Below are positions 16,447-24,728 of a stretch of DNA of 36,310 bases, piece after piece. A program made the position numbers and the translations under genes. The DNA lies in the NCBI GenBank assembly GCA_020848375.1, contig JADLAF010000142.1, positions 1 to 36,310 on the forward strand. Direction: 5' to 3'. The notes under the pieces were generated by a model. The model searched no databases, had not been told where the DNA came from, and worked only from the letters and a program-made list of their open reading frames with translations. The DNA is from Ignavibacteriaceae bacterium (lineage in GTDB: Bacteria; Bacteroidota; Ignavibacteria; Ignavibacteriales; Ignavibacteriaceae). The first letter of the stretch is position 1. The number at the start of each line of letters is the position of its first letter.

Positions 16447-16928
16447 CCGGGAAATCCTGTTTTACATTAAAAAGTCTAAATTACGGCTTTTTTTTGATTT
16501 GACCGCAAATTTTCAAGAGTCACCCGCTTGAAAGATGAATTTCAAATTGCTAAAATTACCGATTATGGAGGAATCGAATATTGGCAGAAAACGCATCACA
16601 CAAAACCCCCCGCCGCCGATTCGGAAGGAGTCTAAATATTGATAGAAATCTAACATCCCCACACTCAGCACCTTCATGGTGTAACCTCAGCGGTGTAGTG
16701 GTTCTTTGTCTTCTATTTTTATACCAGGATGTGAATCCTCCGGATTTATATATATCAAACCCGATTCAACAATTTCGCAAAATGCGATTCCCGCAGTATC
16801 GTATTATTGTGGTAAGAGAACATCCATTCATACATCCCAATTATACTCCTGCCCGATCAAGACTCCTGCCCAATAAAATATTCTTTTTATTTCCCTATTT
16901 TTACATCATCACTTAATCTGTTTGCGCT
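16447..16928. other. Intergenic region, no gene supported
   Basis: This 482-bp gap separates the divergent subtilase and acetyltransferase genes. The AT-rich part next to 16446 (16460-16560) probably carries the subtilase promoter. A TTG-started frame at 16581-16916 is preceded by GGAGG but translates to a Pro/Arg/aromatic-rich sequence without domain character. I see no convincing structure. Confidence 0.4.
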
Positions 16929-17378
16929 TTGAATAACTTTACTTTTTCCCCGATTGCCCGCAATCACGTTCCTCTTCTTCTGGAAATGATGCAGGACTTC
17001 TACAAAATTGACGGGTATCCATTTCATTACTCCCTTACTGAGCAGAACTTCACTGAGTTTTTGACCAGGGAGCATCTGGGTCGCGGCTGGCTTATTTTGC
17101 AGCAGGAAACGGTCATCGGCTACCTGCTCCTCTGTTTTGGGTTTTCGTTTGAGTTTGGCGGGCGGAATGCTTTTCTGGATGAGCTGTTCATCAGGGAGGA
17201 CTTCCGCGGCTTGGGGGCTGGTTCGGCTGCTCTGGATTTTGTTTCATCGGAAGCCCCAAAACACGGGGTCAGGGCACTTCACCTTGAGGTTGAGCTCACC
17301 AACAGGAAAGCATTTGACCTTTACCGGGAAAAAGGGTTTAAGGAACACAAACGCCGCCTGATGACCATCCGGTTCTGA
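16929..17378 (+). CDS. GNAT-family N-acetyltransferase
   Basis: This 149-aa cytoplasmic enzyme transfers an acetyl group from acetyl-CoA to an unknown amine. Visible family features are FSPIARNHVPLLLEMMQDFY at the N-terminus, GYLLLCFGFSFEFGGRNAFLDELFIREDFRGLGAGSAALDFV (motifs D and A, with the R-G-L-G-A-G acetyl-CoA pyrophosphate loop) and NRKAFDLYREKGFKEHKRRL (motif B). The whole length matches a single GNAT fold. The start is TTG at 16929; no ATG is available before the conserved region. It is separated by 98 bp from the next gene. Confidence 0.88.
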   Translation: MNNFTFSPIARNHVPLLLEMMQDFYKIDGYPFHYSLTEQNFTEFLTREHLGRGWLILQQETVIGYLLLCFGFSFEFGGRNAFLDELFIREDFRGLGAGSAALDFVSSEAPKHGVRALHLEVELTNRKAFDLYREKGFKEHKRRLMTIRF

Positions 17379-17476
17379 GCCGGAAAGTTGTTAATTTTCT
17401 CTGTAAGTTTCTTTTGCACAGGTGAAATTTTCCCCTTATAATTAACTTCATTGATTTAATTAGTTGGTTATCGCTT

Positions 17477-19495
17477 ATGAACAAACTCGTGCTTTCTTTC
17501 TTTCTCTCCGGGCTCATTATCGCTGGCTCAGCATTTCCGAAACTTTCGCTCCTCGAGCGCTTTACTAATGCCGGATGCGGACCTTGTGCTACTATCAATA
17601 ATTCCTGGTACAACACCCTCACCAGGCAGATGGTTGCAGACGGCATTATATCGCACGTTATTTATAATGTTGACTGGCCCGCAGCTAATGACCCAATGTT
17701 TCTGCTGAACTCGGGTGACAACAACTCCCGCCGAGGTCTTTACGGAGTTAATTCGGTTCCCTGGATTCAGATTAACGGCATAAACACAAGTACCTCTCAG
17801 GCAGCAGTAGAGGGAGCAGTAACCTCCGGCAATGCCACTTTCTCCCCCTTTATGATCGAGATAATCGCTGAAAAATTTTCCAATAATGTTTTGGGCATCA
17901 GTATAAAAATTACCCGGGACAGTTCCGATGTTACTACTTTTACCAACACACGCCTGTTTCTTGCTCTTACTGAACGCGTAGTTGAATATACATCCCCTCC
18001 TGGTTCAAACGGTGAAAGAATTTTTTATAATGTTACCAGAAAAATGCTTCCTGACGCTAAAGGCAGTGCATTTGAAATACCCGCTCCGGGTGAGTCAGTA
18101 ACAGCAGATTTGATGTATATACCGAGTAATGATTTTCTTTCAAAGGTAAGTTTAGACAGCATCAGGGTTGTTGCATTCATCCAGAACCCTGAGACCAGAG
18201 TTGTCTATCAGTCAGCTTACGAAGATATCAGACCCGCCAGCCATCTGCATTCAGCTTTTGCGGTGAATAAGAATCTTGGCGTTACTCCGTTTGAAGTTTC
18301 ATTCTCGGATTTCTCAGCCCCGGGCTCATCACCCATTACTTCATGGGAGTGGGACTTTGATAATAACGGTACTATAGATGCAACCGGGCAGACCCCTTCT
18401 TATTCATATACCGATACAGGTAATTACTCTGTCTCACTCAAAGTATCAGACGGTACGACCTCTCACACAAGAGTTATAAACAACGCTGTTACCGTCATTC
18501 AGACCAGCGCTGATATATTAGTGGTCAACGGCATTGAGAGAGCAACCTACCCGACTGAGTTTGCAAATTTTTATCTCAATTCCGGTCCGTTTGGTGATTT
18601 TGATGTTGATGTGTGGGACTTATTCGGAAATCAGAGTTTCGACTATAAGGTAAACAGCCAGGTTAAGAGCGCGCATTATTTTAACCGGTCGATTCCTGAT
18701 GAAATTCTAATGAAGTATCCGCGTGTTATCTGGCTTGGCAACAACTACGGCGGCGATCTTGTGTTTTACAGCGCGGCTCAGGTGCTCGCTTATGTTCAGT
18801 CTGGCGGAAACTTCCTGCTTGCATCCAGGCAAGGGCAGGATTTCTTTTCATCTGATTTAATGCAATACACCGGAGTGCAATCTATATCAGGACTTACTGA
18901 TTTCAGTTCCACCATACTTTCAGTTGCTCAAGGGCTGCAGGATATGCCGGTGCTTCCGACCAATACACGCAATCAGCTTGTTCTTATTGATACCACCGTG
19001 GGTGCGGTTCCTCTTTTTAAGAATGACCTTTCATCTGCCTGGTCAGCCGGCTTCAGAATTAAAAGAGATAGCGCCGGTTCATTTATATATATCGCCGGAA
19101 GACCATACCGGTATGACAACACTATCTCAGCACTGAACTATGACTATATCATAAGAAACTGGATGACCTACACACCAGTCAGTGGCGGGGAGCCGTCATC
19201 ATTTGAAGCTCCTTCGGAATTCCGCCTTGAGCAAAACTATCCGAATCCGTTTAACCCTTCAACGGTTATTAAATTCTCCCTGCCTGCTGCCTCTTATGTC
19301 CGGCTGACCGTATTTAATCCGCTGGGAGAACAGATTGCTGAACTGGTGAATGGCGAACTTGCTTCCGGCTATCATCAGGCGGTATTCGCGCCTCATGGTG
19401 CCTCCGGAATCTTTATATATACGATCGAAGCGGTCCCGGCTGACAAGTCGCAAAACCCCTTCCGCGGCTCCGGAAAAATGATTCTGATGAAATAA
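17477..19495 (+). CDS. Secreted thioredoxin-fold/PKD protein with type IX sorting domain
   Basis: This 672-aa protein is exported (signal peptide about 1-19) and carries the type IX C-terminal sorting domain (about 575-672, LEQNYPNPFNPST..GKMILMK). After the signal peptide is a thioredoxin-like domain with CGPC at 34-37 (NAGCGPCATIN) and a cis-Pro candidate at VNSVPWIQING (P95), resembling Omp28-type surface proteins. A PKD domain spans about 258-342 (SWEWDFDNNGTIDATG, YTDTGNYSVSLKVSDG). Residues about 346-560 begin DILVVNGIER and include YPRVIWLGNNYGG and GGNFLLASRQG, like an alpha/beta class I glutaminase-amidotransferase-like fold. The CGPC suggests extracellular disulfide chemistry, but a purely adhesive role is possible. 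It is likely monocistronic, followed by a hairpin. Confidence 0.85.
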   Translation: MNKLVLSFFLSGLIIAGSAFPKLSLLERFTNAGCGPCATINNSWYNTLTRQMVADGIISHVIYNVDWPAANDPMFLLNSGDNNSRRGLYGVNSVPWIQINGINTSTSQAAVEGAVTSGNATFSPFMIEIIAEKFSNNVLGISIKITRDSSDVTTFTNTRLFLALTERVVEYTSPPGSNGERIFYNVTRKMLPDAKGSAFEIPAPGESVTADLMYIPSNDFLSKVSLDSIRVVAFIQNPETRVVYQSAYEDIRPASHLHSAFAVNKNLGVTPFEVSFSDFSAPGSSPITSWEWDFDNNGTIDATGQTPSYSYTDTGNYSVSLKVSDGTTSHTRVINNAVTVIQTSADILVVNGIERATYPTEFANFYLNSGPFGDFDVDVWDLFGNQSFDYKVNSQVKSAHYFNRSIPDEILMKYPRVIWLGNNYGGDLVFYSAAQVLAYVQSGGNFLLASRQGQDFFSSDLMQYTGVQSISGLTDFSSTILSVAQGLQDMPVLPTNTRNQLVLIDTTVGAVPLFKNDLSSAWSAGFRIKRDSAGSFIYIAGRPYRYDNTISALNYDYIIRNWMTYTPVSGGEPSSFEAPSEFRLEQNYPNPFNPSTVIKFSLPAASYVRLTVFNPLGEQIAELVNGELASGYHQAVFAPHGASGIFIYTIEAVPADKSQNPFRGSGKMILMK

Positions 19496-19540
19496 CGACC
19501 TCTGGTCAATAGAATCCTTAAATTATGTGAAAGTTAGCAG

Positions 19541-19575
19541 ACTCTGCGGAAAGCCCTGGCTCCCGCAGAGTTTTG
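19541..19575 (+). terminator. Hairpin downstream of the thioredoxin/PKD gene
   Basis: ACTCTGCGG (19541-19549) pairs with CCGCAGAGT (19563-19571) and is followed by TTTTG. It lies 45 bp past the stop codon on the + strand, so it can serve as an intrinsic terminator. Confidence 0.6.
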
Positions 19576-19932
19576 TACTACGTAAAAACAATAGGTGGTA
19601 TGGCTGTTTGTCTGACCCCTCACATTTAAGTTTAACCCCCGTGCATGCAATCACAATAGCCGCAATCTGTTCAAAGAAGACCCTGAATCACATAAACATC
19701 ACCTTCAGCCCTCCGCGCTTAGGGGTTTTACTAACTTGAGCGGTTCTTCAAACCCCGGGCACATGCCGTCTTTCAGCCCTCCCCAAAAAACCAAAAGTCT
19801 CCTGATTTCTGGCTAAAAACACAATCCTTCCTCCCCTCTTTTTTTTCATAGTTGAAAATCCCCTCATTTTTCGATAGTTTTAATTGCGATTATTTATTCT
19901 TTCAGAAGTTATGATTTCTTTAAATTGAGTCT
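19576..19932. other. Intergenic region upstream of the sensor kinase
   Basis: No gene is supported. The left part is C-rich and featureless; 19830-19930 is AT-rich and probably contains the promoter of the kinase gene. I see no ribosomal site stronger than a weak TTGAG before the ATG. Confidence 0.4.
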
Positions 19933-22900
19933 ATGAATAGAGCCGAAAAATCAATGCAAAAACACCGGTTCCCGCTGATTGTACCTGTTGGTATTTTTAT
20001 ATTTTTTGCACTCTCCATCACCTTTGCCGCTTTTTATTACTATTTTTCCATCCGTCAGGAAGTAGAAACCAGCTACGGTAACACCATTTCCTCTATTACC
20101 AAACTTAAAGTCAGACAGATTCAGAACTACTATTCTGAACGGCTCTCTGATGCCCGGTACCTATACAAAAACATGGGATTCTCTTCGGCAGTTAATAGTT
20201 TTTTGCGTAATCCCTTAGGTGAGCCGGAAAAGCGAAGTCTTCATGCCTGGCTTGACCAGCTCCAGAAAAATCATAACTACAAAATCATCCAGGTTATCAA
20301 CAGAAAAAAAGAGGTTGTTTTCGCGACTGGGCTCCGGGACGGCTATTCAAACGAAGCTCCTCTGCCCAAGAATCACTTATTTGAGACACTCGATGGTCCT
20401 GCTTTTATTGATATTCATCTCAACAAGCAGAGAGAGTTTATACACATGCACACCTATGTTCCAGTGTACCACTTGGAAAGCCAGTCTTCTGAGGTGATCG
20501 GTGCTGTGATCTTCACTATTGACCCTTTTGTCTTTTTCTACCCGATGATTTCAGAGTCTCCGCTCCCAACCAGAACAGGTGAAACTATTCTTACCCGCTC
20601 CGATAAGGATTCGGTGGTCTATATAAGTCCGCTTCGTTTTTACGCCGGCAATCCGCTGGAACTTAATACTACATCAGACGATACATTAAGAGCAACAGTC
20701 AGAGTATTGAGAGGGCTCACCACCTATGACCGCGGATTTGATTATCGGATGGAAGAAGTTCTATTTTACGGCGAAACAGTTCCTGACCTTAACTGGATGG
20801 TTATTACCAAGATGGATATTGATGAAGTTTATGAGGGGATACACGGCACCTCCATTCTTCTGTTTTCACTGCTATCAACTCTGCTGCTCATCGGAGGGGG
20901 ACTTTTATATAATTATATAAAAAAGCAGAACCTCCGTTCACTTCAGTATCAGACCGAGTCAGGCAACGCGGCTGTCCGTCTTAACCGTCTATACGAACTG
21001 GTCAGTCTGGTAAACACTGCTATCGCTATGGAGAAAATCCGGAAAGATCTGCTAAAATCCATAACAAGCATTTCCGTTGACAAAGGGGGATATATATATG
21101 CAGTAATAACGCTTTCAGAGGAGGAAGCTGTTCCTCCGGTAATTACAAGTTACTCCGGCCGGAACCCGGTGCTCCCCAGCAAAGAACCAATGATACATGA
21201 GCTTATAGAAACCGTAAACTCCATAGAGCGCCCGAACCGGAAATCAACGATTATCAATAACCTGTCTGAAGCCGGTTTCTCTGAAAGCACACGCATCGTG
21301 TTTGATTCAAACAACATTTCGTCTCTCGCAGTTTTCCCCCTTTCACCGGGTGGAGTTTACCGGGGTGATTTTTATCTCTTCTCTGAGCATTGCGGTCAGT
21401 TTAGTGAACAGGAAACCGCTCTATTCGAAGAACTTTCTTCAGATGTTTCCCTCGGGCTGCACGGCATAGAGGAACATGAGAAAATTAAACGTTCCGAAAA
21501 ATTAATACAAGATTCTGAACTGCGTTACCGCAACCTCATTGAAAACTCACCCGACTCTATTCTTATAAACTACCGGAATAAAATAATTCTGGTAAACAAA
21601 GCAGCGGTAAAACTGTTTAAGGCAAAAAATGAGAAAGAACTTATCGGTAAATCGCCGCTGAGTTTGTTTTCGCGGCGGTTCAGAGATACTGTTGCACAGC
21701 GAATCAGATATATGAAAGACACAGGGCTTCCTGTTGAGCCGGTTGAAGAAGAAATCCTCTGCTTTGACGGATCTGTTGCAAATGTTGAAGCGGTTGCAGC
21801 ACCCTATAAAATCGGGGATGATCTGGCAATCCATGTGATTCTGAGGGATATAACTGCACGAAAAAAGCAGGAAGAGAAACTTCGTGAAAGTGAAGAACGT
21901 TTGCGGCTTTCTCTCGAAGCAGCAAATCAGGGTATCTTTGATCTGAACATTGTAACCGGAAAGGCGATTATTAATGAGCAATATGCCTCAATGCTCGGGT
22001 ATGACTTTAGAACTTTCAGCGAAACTAACGAGGCATGGGCTGAACGGCTGCATCCTGAGGATAAAGATCAGTGTGTGAAGGCCTATAATGATTATATTGG
22101 GGGAAAGTCATCTGAATACCGTGTTGAATTCCGTTCTAAAACCGCGGAGGGAAACTGGAAGTGGATTCTTTCAATGGGAAAAGTAATTGAACGGGATTCA
22201 CTTGGCCAGCCCCTCAGAATGCTGGGAACCCACTCCGACATAACTAAACAAAAAGAAGCGGAGTATCAGCTTACTTTACAGTCAAAAATGCTTAATCAGG
22301 CGGGTCAGATTACTACTGCTGTTTCAACACGCGGCAGAATCGTTTTCTGGAACAATAAAGCTGAATCAGAACTTGGATGGACATCAGAAGAAGTAAGCGG
22401 TAAAAACCTGCTTGATATATTAGTGCCGGAAACAGAAAAGCCCGATCTCAGACAAATCATTAAAAGCGCTGCCGCAGGTAAAACATGGGATGGGCATCTT
22501 AATCTGATGCGGAAGGACGGCACCCGATTTACCGCCGAGGTATTCATTTCCCCTTATTACGATAACAAAGGCGGACTGCTCGGTCTGATTGCGCTTGGAC
22601 AGAATGTAACTGAAAAGCTGGAAGATCGGCAGAAGATCAGAAATCTTTCCCGTGCGGTTGAACAAAGCCCGGCCTCTATTATTATCACAAAAACAGACGG
22701 CAGCATCATTTACAGTAATAAAAAAGTTTCTGAAGTAACAGGATATACTACTGAAGAGCTTGCCGGTGAAAATTTGCATATCTTCAGCCGTCAGCAGCCG
22801 GAAGCTGATGAGTTTTCTCATGGGGTAAAGAAAACGCTGCTCGAAGGGAATGAGTGGCATGGTGAGTTTCACACCAAAAAGAAAAACGGCGAGCTTATAT

Positions 22901-23721
22901 GGGAAGCTGCTTCTATAAGTCCGTTGAGAGATGAAAAGGGAAATATCGTTTATTTCCTCATTGTTAAAGAAGATATTACCGTGCAGAAAAATCTTATCGC
23001 AGAACTGATTGACGCGCGTGACCGGGCAGAGGAGTCCAGCAGGATTAAAACCAATTTCCTCGCTAATATGAGCCACGAGCTGCGCACCCCTCTGATTGCA
23101 ATACTTGGGTTCTCAGACCTGCTGGTTGAATCTGAGACCAATGATGAGAAACTTGATTTCCTGAAGAGTATATACTCGGGCGGAGAACGCCTGCTGCAGA
23201 CGGTTAACGCACTTCTGCATTTTTCAAATCTTCATAAAACCGGTCTGGTGCTCACCACCTCTGTGTTTGAAATTGAAGACTTCTGTCTTGACCTTATTCA
23301 GAGTTATAAGATAAAAGCAGACAGGAAAGGGCTCAATTGCATTTTTAAGTGCAGCGCTAATATAAAAATTTCAACAGATAAAAACCTGCTCGCTGACTCG
23401 CTCGGATATATACTTGACAACGCTGTCAGGTTTACTGACAAGGGCTCCGTCTCGTTCCTGGTTTCAAACACTGCCGAGTCTCTAACTTTTATCATCAGAG
23501 ACACCGGCATCGGGATTCCTGAAGATAAATTACATCTGATTTTTGAGGAGTTCCGGCAAGCCAGCGAGGGGCTGAGCCGGCACTATGAAGGGTCAGGGTT
23601 AGGGCTTACCCTTGCCAACAAATATATACAAATACTAGGGGGTAACTTAGAATTGAACAGCCGTGCAGGCGAAGGTTCTGAGTTCAAAATTATTCTTCCG
23701 GTAAAACCGGAACAAAATTAA
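19933..23721 (+). CDS. Membrane sensor histidine kinase with GAF and four PAS domains
   Basis: This 1262-aa inner-membrane kinase has a first helix at about 14-37, a periplasmic sensing domain (about 38-304, Cache-like by size and position) and a second helix at about 305-328. A GAF domain follows (about 345-495), then four PAS domains: about 530-640 (LRYRNLIENSPDSILI), 656-775 (RLRLSLEAANQGIFDL, PAS_3 type), 785-900 (GRIVFWNNKAESELGW) and 903-1025 (AVEQSPASIIITKTDG). The HisKA domain has NMSHELRTPL with phosphoacceptor H1048; the ATPase domain has LGYILDNAVRF (N box), DTGIGIP and GSGLGL. No receiver domain is fused; one is encoded 20 bp downstream and is the obvious partner. The ligand is unknown. 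Confidence 0.95.
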   Translation: MNRAEKSMQKHRFPLIVPVGIFIFFALSITFAAFYYYFSIRQEVETSYGNTISSITKLKVRQIQNYYSERLSDARYLYKNMGFSSAVNSFLRNPLGEPEKRSLHAWLDQLQKNHNYKIIQVINRKKEVVFATGLRDGYSNEAPLPKNHLFETLDGPAFIDIHLNKQREFIHMHTYVPVYHLESQSSEVIGAVIFTIDPFVFFYPMISESPLPTRTGETILTRSDKDSVVYISPLRFYAGNPLELNTTSDDTLRATVRVLRGLTTYDRGFDYRMEEVLFYGETVPDLNWMVITKMDIDEVYEGIHGTSILLFSLLSTLLLIGGGLLYNYIKKQNLRSLQYQTESGNAAVRLNRLYELVSLVNTAIAMEKIRKDLLKSITSISVDKGGYIYAVITLSEEEAVPPVITSYSGRNPVLPSKEPMIHELIETVNSIERPNRKSTIINNLSEAGFSESTRIVFDSNNISSLAVFPLSPGGVYRGDFYLFSEHCGQFSEQETALFEELSSDVSLGLHGIEEHEKIKRSEKLIQDSELRYRNLIENSPDSILINYRNKIILVNKAAVKLFKAKNEKELIGKSPLSLFSRRFRDTVAQRIRYMKDTGLPVEPVEEEILCFDGSVANVEAVAAPYKIGDDLAIHVILRDITARKKQEEKLRESEERLRLSLEAANQGIFDLNIVTGKAIINEQYASMLGYDFRTFSETNEAWAERLHPEDKDQCVKAYNDYIGGKSSEYRVEFRSKTAEGNWKWILSMGKVIERDSLGQPLRMLGTHSDITKQKEAEYQLTLQSKMLNQAGQITTAVSTRGRIVFWNNKAESELGWTSEEVSGKNLLDILVPETEKPDLRQIIKSAAAGKTWDGHLNLMRKDGTRFTAEVFISPYYDNKGGLLGLIALGQNVTEKLEDRQKIRNLSRAVEQSPASIIITKTDGSIIYSNKKVSEVTGYTTEELAGENLHIFSRQQPEADEFSHGVKKTLLEGNEWHGEFHTKKKNGELIWEAASISPLRDEKGNIVYFLIVKEDITVQKNLIAELIDARDRAEESSRIKTNFLANMSHELRTPLIAILGFSDLLVESETNDEKLDFLKSIYSGGERLLQTVNALLHFSNLHKTGLVLTTSVFEIEDFCLDLIQSYKIKADRKGLNCIFKCSANIKISTDKNLLADSLGYILDNAVRFTDKGSVSFLVSNTAESLTFIIRDTGIGIPEDKLHLIFEEFRQASEGLSRHYEGSGLGLTLANKYIQILGGNLELNSRAGEGSEFKIILPVKPEQN

Positions 23722-23741
23722 ACTGAGAAAAGTGAGGATAC

Positions 23742-24140
23742 ATGGAAGAAAGATCAGTCAAACACAGGGAAAGGATTCTTCTCGTTGAAAATGACAGTCT
23801 GAATATTGATGTCATATCAAAATATCTGCATGGCGAATATGACTTTGATGTAGCCAGAAATGCAAAAGAAGCAGAGCGGCTCCTGTTTTCCAACACCTAT
23901 AACCTTGTTCTGCTTGATATTCATCTTGGTGACGGTGTAGGAGGTCTTGGTCTGCTGAAGATTATCAGAGCATCAGAACAAATAAAAAATATCCTCGTAA
24001 TAGCTATTACTGCTTTTGCTGCATTAGAGCAGCGCGAACAGTTTATTCACGCCGGCTGCGATGATTATATGGCAAAGCCGTTTTACCGCAAAGATTTGCT
24101 AATCGTTATGCGCAAAAACCTGGACAGCCGCCTCTCATAA
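23742..24140 (+). CDS. Single-domain response regulator (CheY-like receiver)
   Basis: This 132-aa protein is only a receiver domain. RILLVENDS (E16, N17, D18) supplies the metal pocket, LVLLDIHLG the phosphoacceptor D59, AITAF the switch Thr (T90) and DYMAKPF the conserved Lys (K112). The pocket reads E-N-D instead of the usual D-D or E-D, a tolerated variation. With no output domain it must act through protein contacts, as in chemotaxis-type or phosphorelay systems. It starts 20 bp after the sensor kinase with a GAGGA site at 23732-23736, so the two form an operon and probably a phosphorelay pair. Confidence 0.93.
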   Translation: MEERSVKHRERILLVENDSLNIDVISKYLHGEYDFDVARNAKEAERLLFSNTYNLVLLDIHLGDGVGGLGLLKIIRASEQIKNILVIAITAFAALEQREQFIHAGCDDYMAKPFYRKDLLIVMRKNLDSRLS

Positions 24141-24157
24141 TAGAATTTTGCAGCCGG

Positions 24158-24186
24158 TTTCCTGCATCACATTCCGGGGCAGGAAA
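24158..24186. terminator. Possible bidirectional terminator hairpin
   Basis: TTTCCTGC (24158-24165) pairs with GCAGGAAA (24179-24186) between the convergent response regulator and TerB-like genes. It lacks a T run and is only eight pairs, so this is tentative. Confidence 0.35.
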
Positions 24187-24196
24187 GTGTATGTAC

Positions 24197-24592
24197 TTAC
24201 GCTGGAATCTTCTTTCCAAGCCGTATTCTTTCGGCTTTGAATTCTTCCAGGAAAGAATCAAACAAATCTTTTTCTATTTTATTGGCGTCAGCGGTTTTAC
24301 GCAGCCAGTCAAGTTCCTTAACATCAAAATCATCATCGGCAAAAGCCAGCTTCAGTCCGTCCTGAAGAAACATTCTCGCAATTGCTGATTCGGAAAAAAT
24401 AACCGGATCGTCCCCGATATATTTATTTGCCATCAGCCCCCTCATAGTCTCCTCATAAAAATCTTTGCTGAACCCAAACCGTGAAGCGATATCTCTGATA
24501 ATATCTTTCTCGGTTTCAACTAATTTGTTATCCTTTTTTGCCAGAACGAGCAGCCCCTTAAGGTAAGTGCTCCGGTCAAGAACTGAGAACAT
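24197..24592 (-). CDS. TerB-like (tellurite resistance B family) domain protein
   Basis: This 131-aa all-helical protein resembles the TerB family: LAKKDNKLVETEKDIIRDIASRFGF and LKLAFADDDFDVKELDWLRKTADAN are the two paired acidic D-x-E helices that bind metal in TerB. The start is ATG 24592, with GGAGGAGGA just upstream on the - strand, rather than the in-frame TTG one codon earlier. It is a stand-alone gene, not beside other ter genes, so a link to tellurite resistance is not implied; such proteins are usually cytoplasmic and of unknown role. Confidence 0.78.
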   Translation of the reverse strand: MFSVLDRSTYLKGLLVLAKKDNKLVETEKDIIRDIASRFGFSKDFYEETMRGLMANKYIGDDPVIFSESAIARMFLQDGLKLAFADDDFDVKELDWLRKTADANKIEKDLFDSFLEEFKAERIRLGKKIPA

Positions 24593-24728
24593 CAATCCTC
24601 CTCCTTTGAGAAAAGTAAATTTTATTAATTAAAAATGCTATTTTCACCAGTCATCTATTTTTTAAGTTTGAAAAACCAGACGGCTGATTTTCAGTAATTA
24701 TATTAATCAAACATAACAAAAAGACTTC

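Noticed and set aside
16581-16916. TTG-started 111-codon frame preceded by GGAGG
   Set aside because: The translation has no domain, helix pattern or membrane logic, and its composition is unlike that of neighbouring genes.
22420-23076. 218-codon - strand frame inside the sensor kinase gene
   Set aside because: It is antisense to clearly conserved PAS and HisKA coding sequence.
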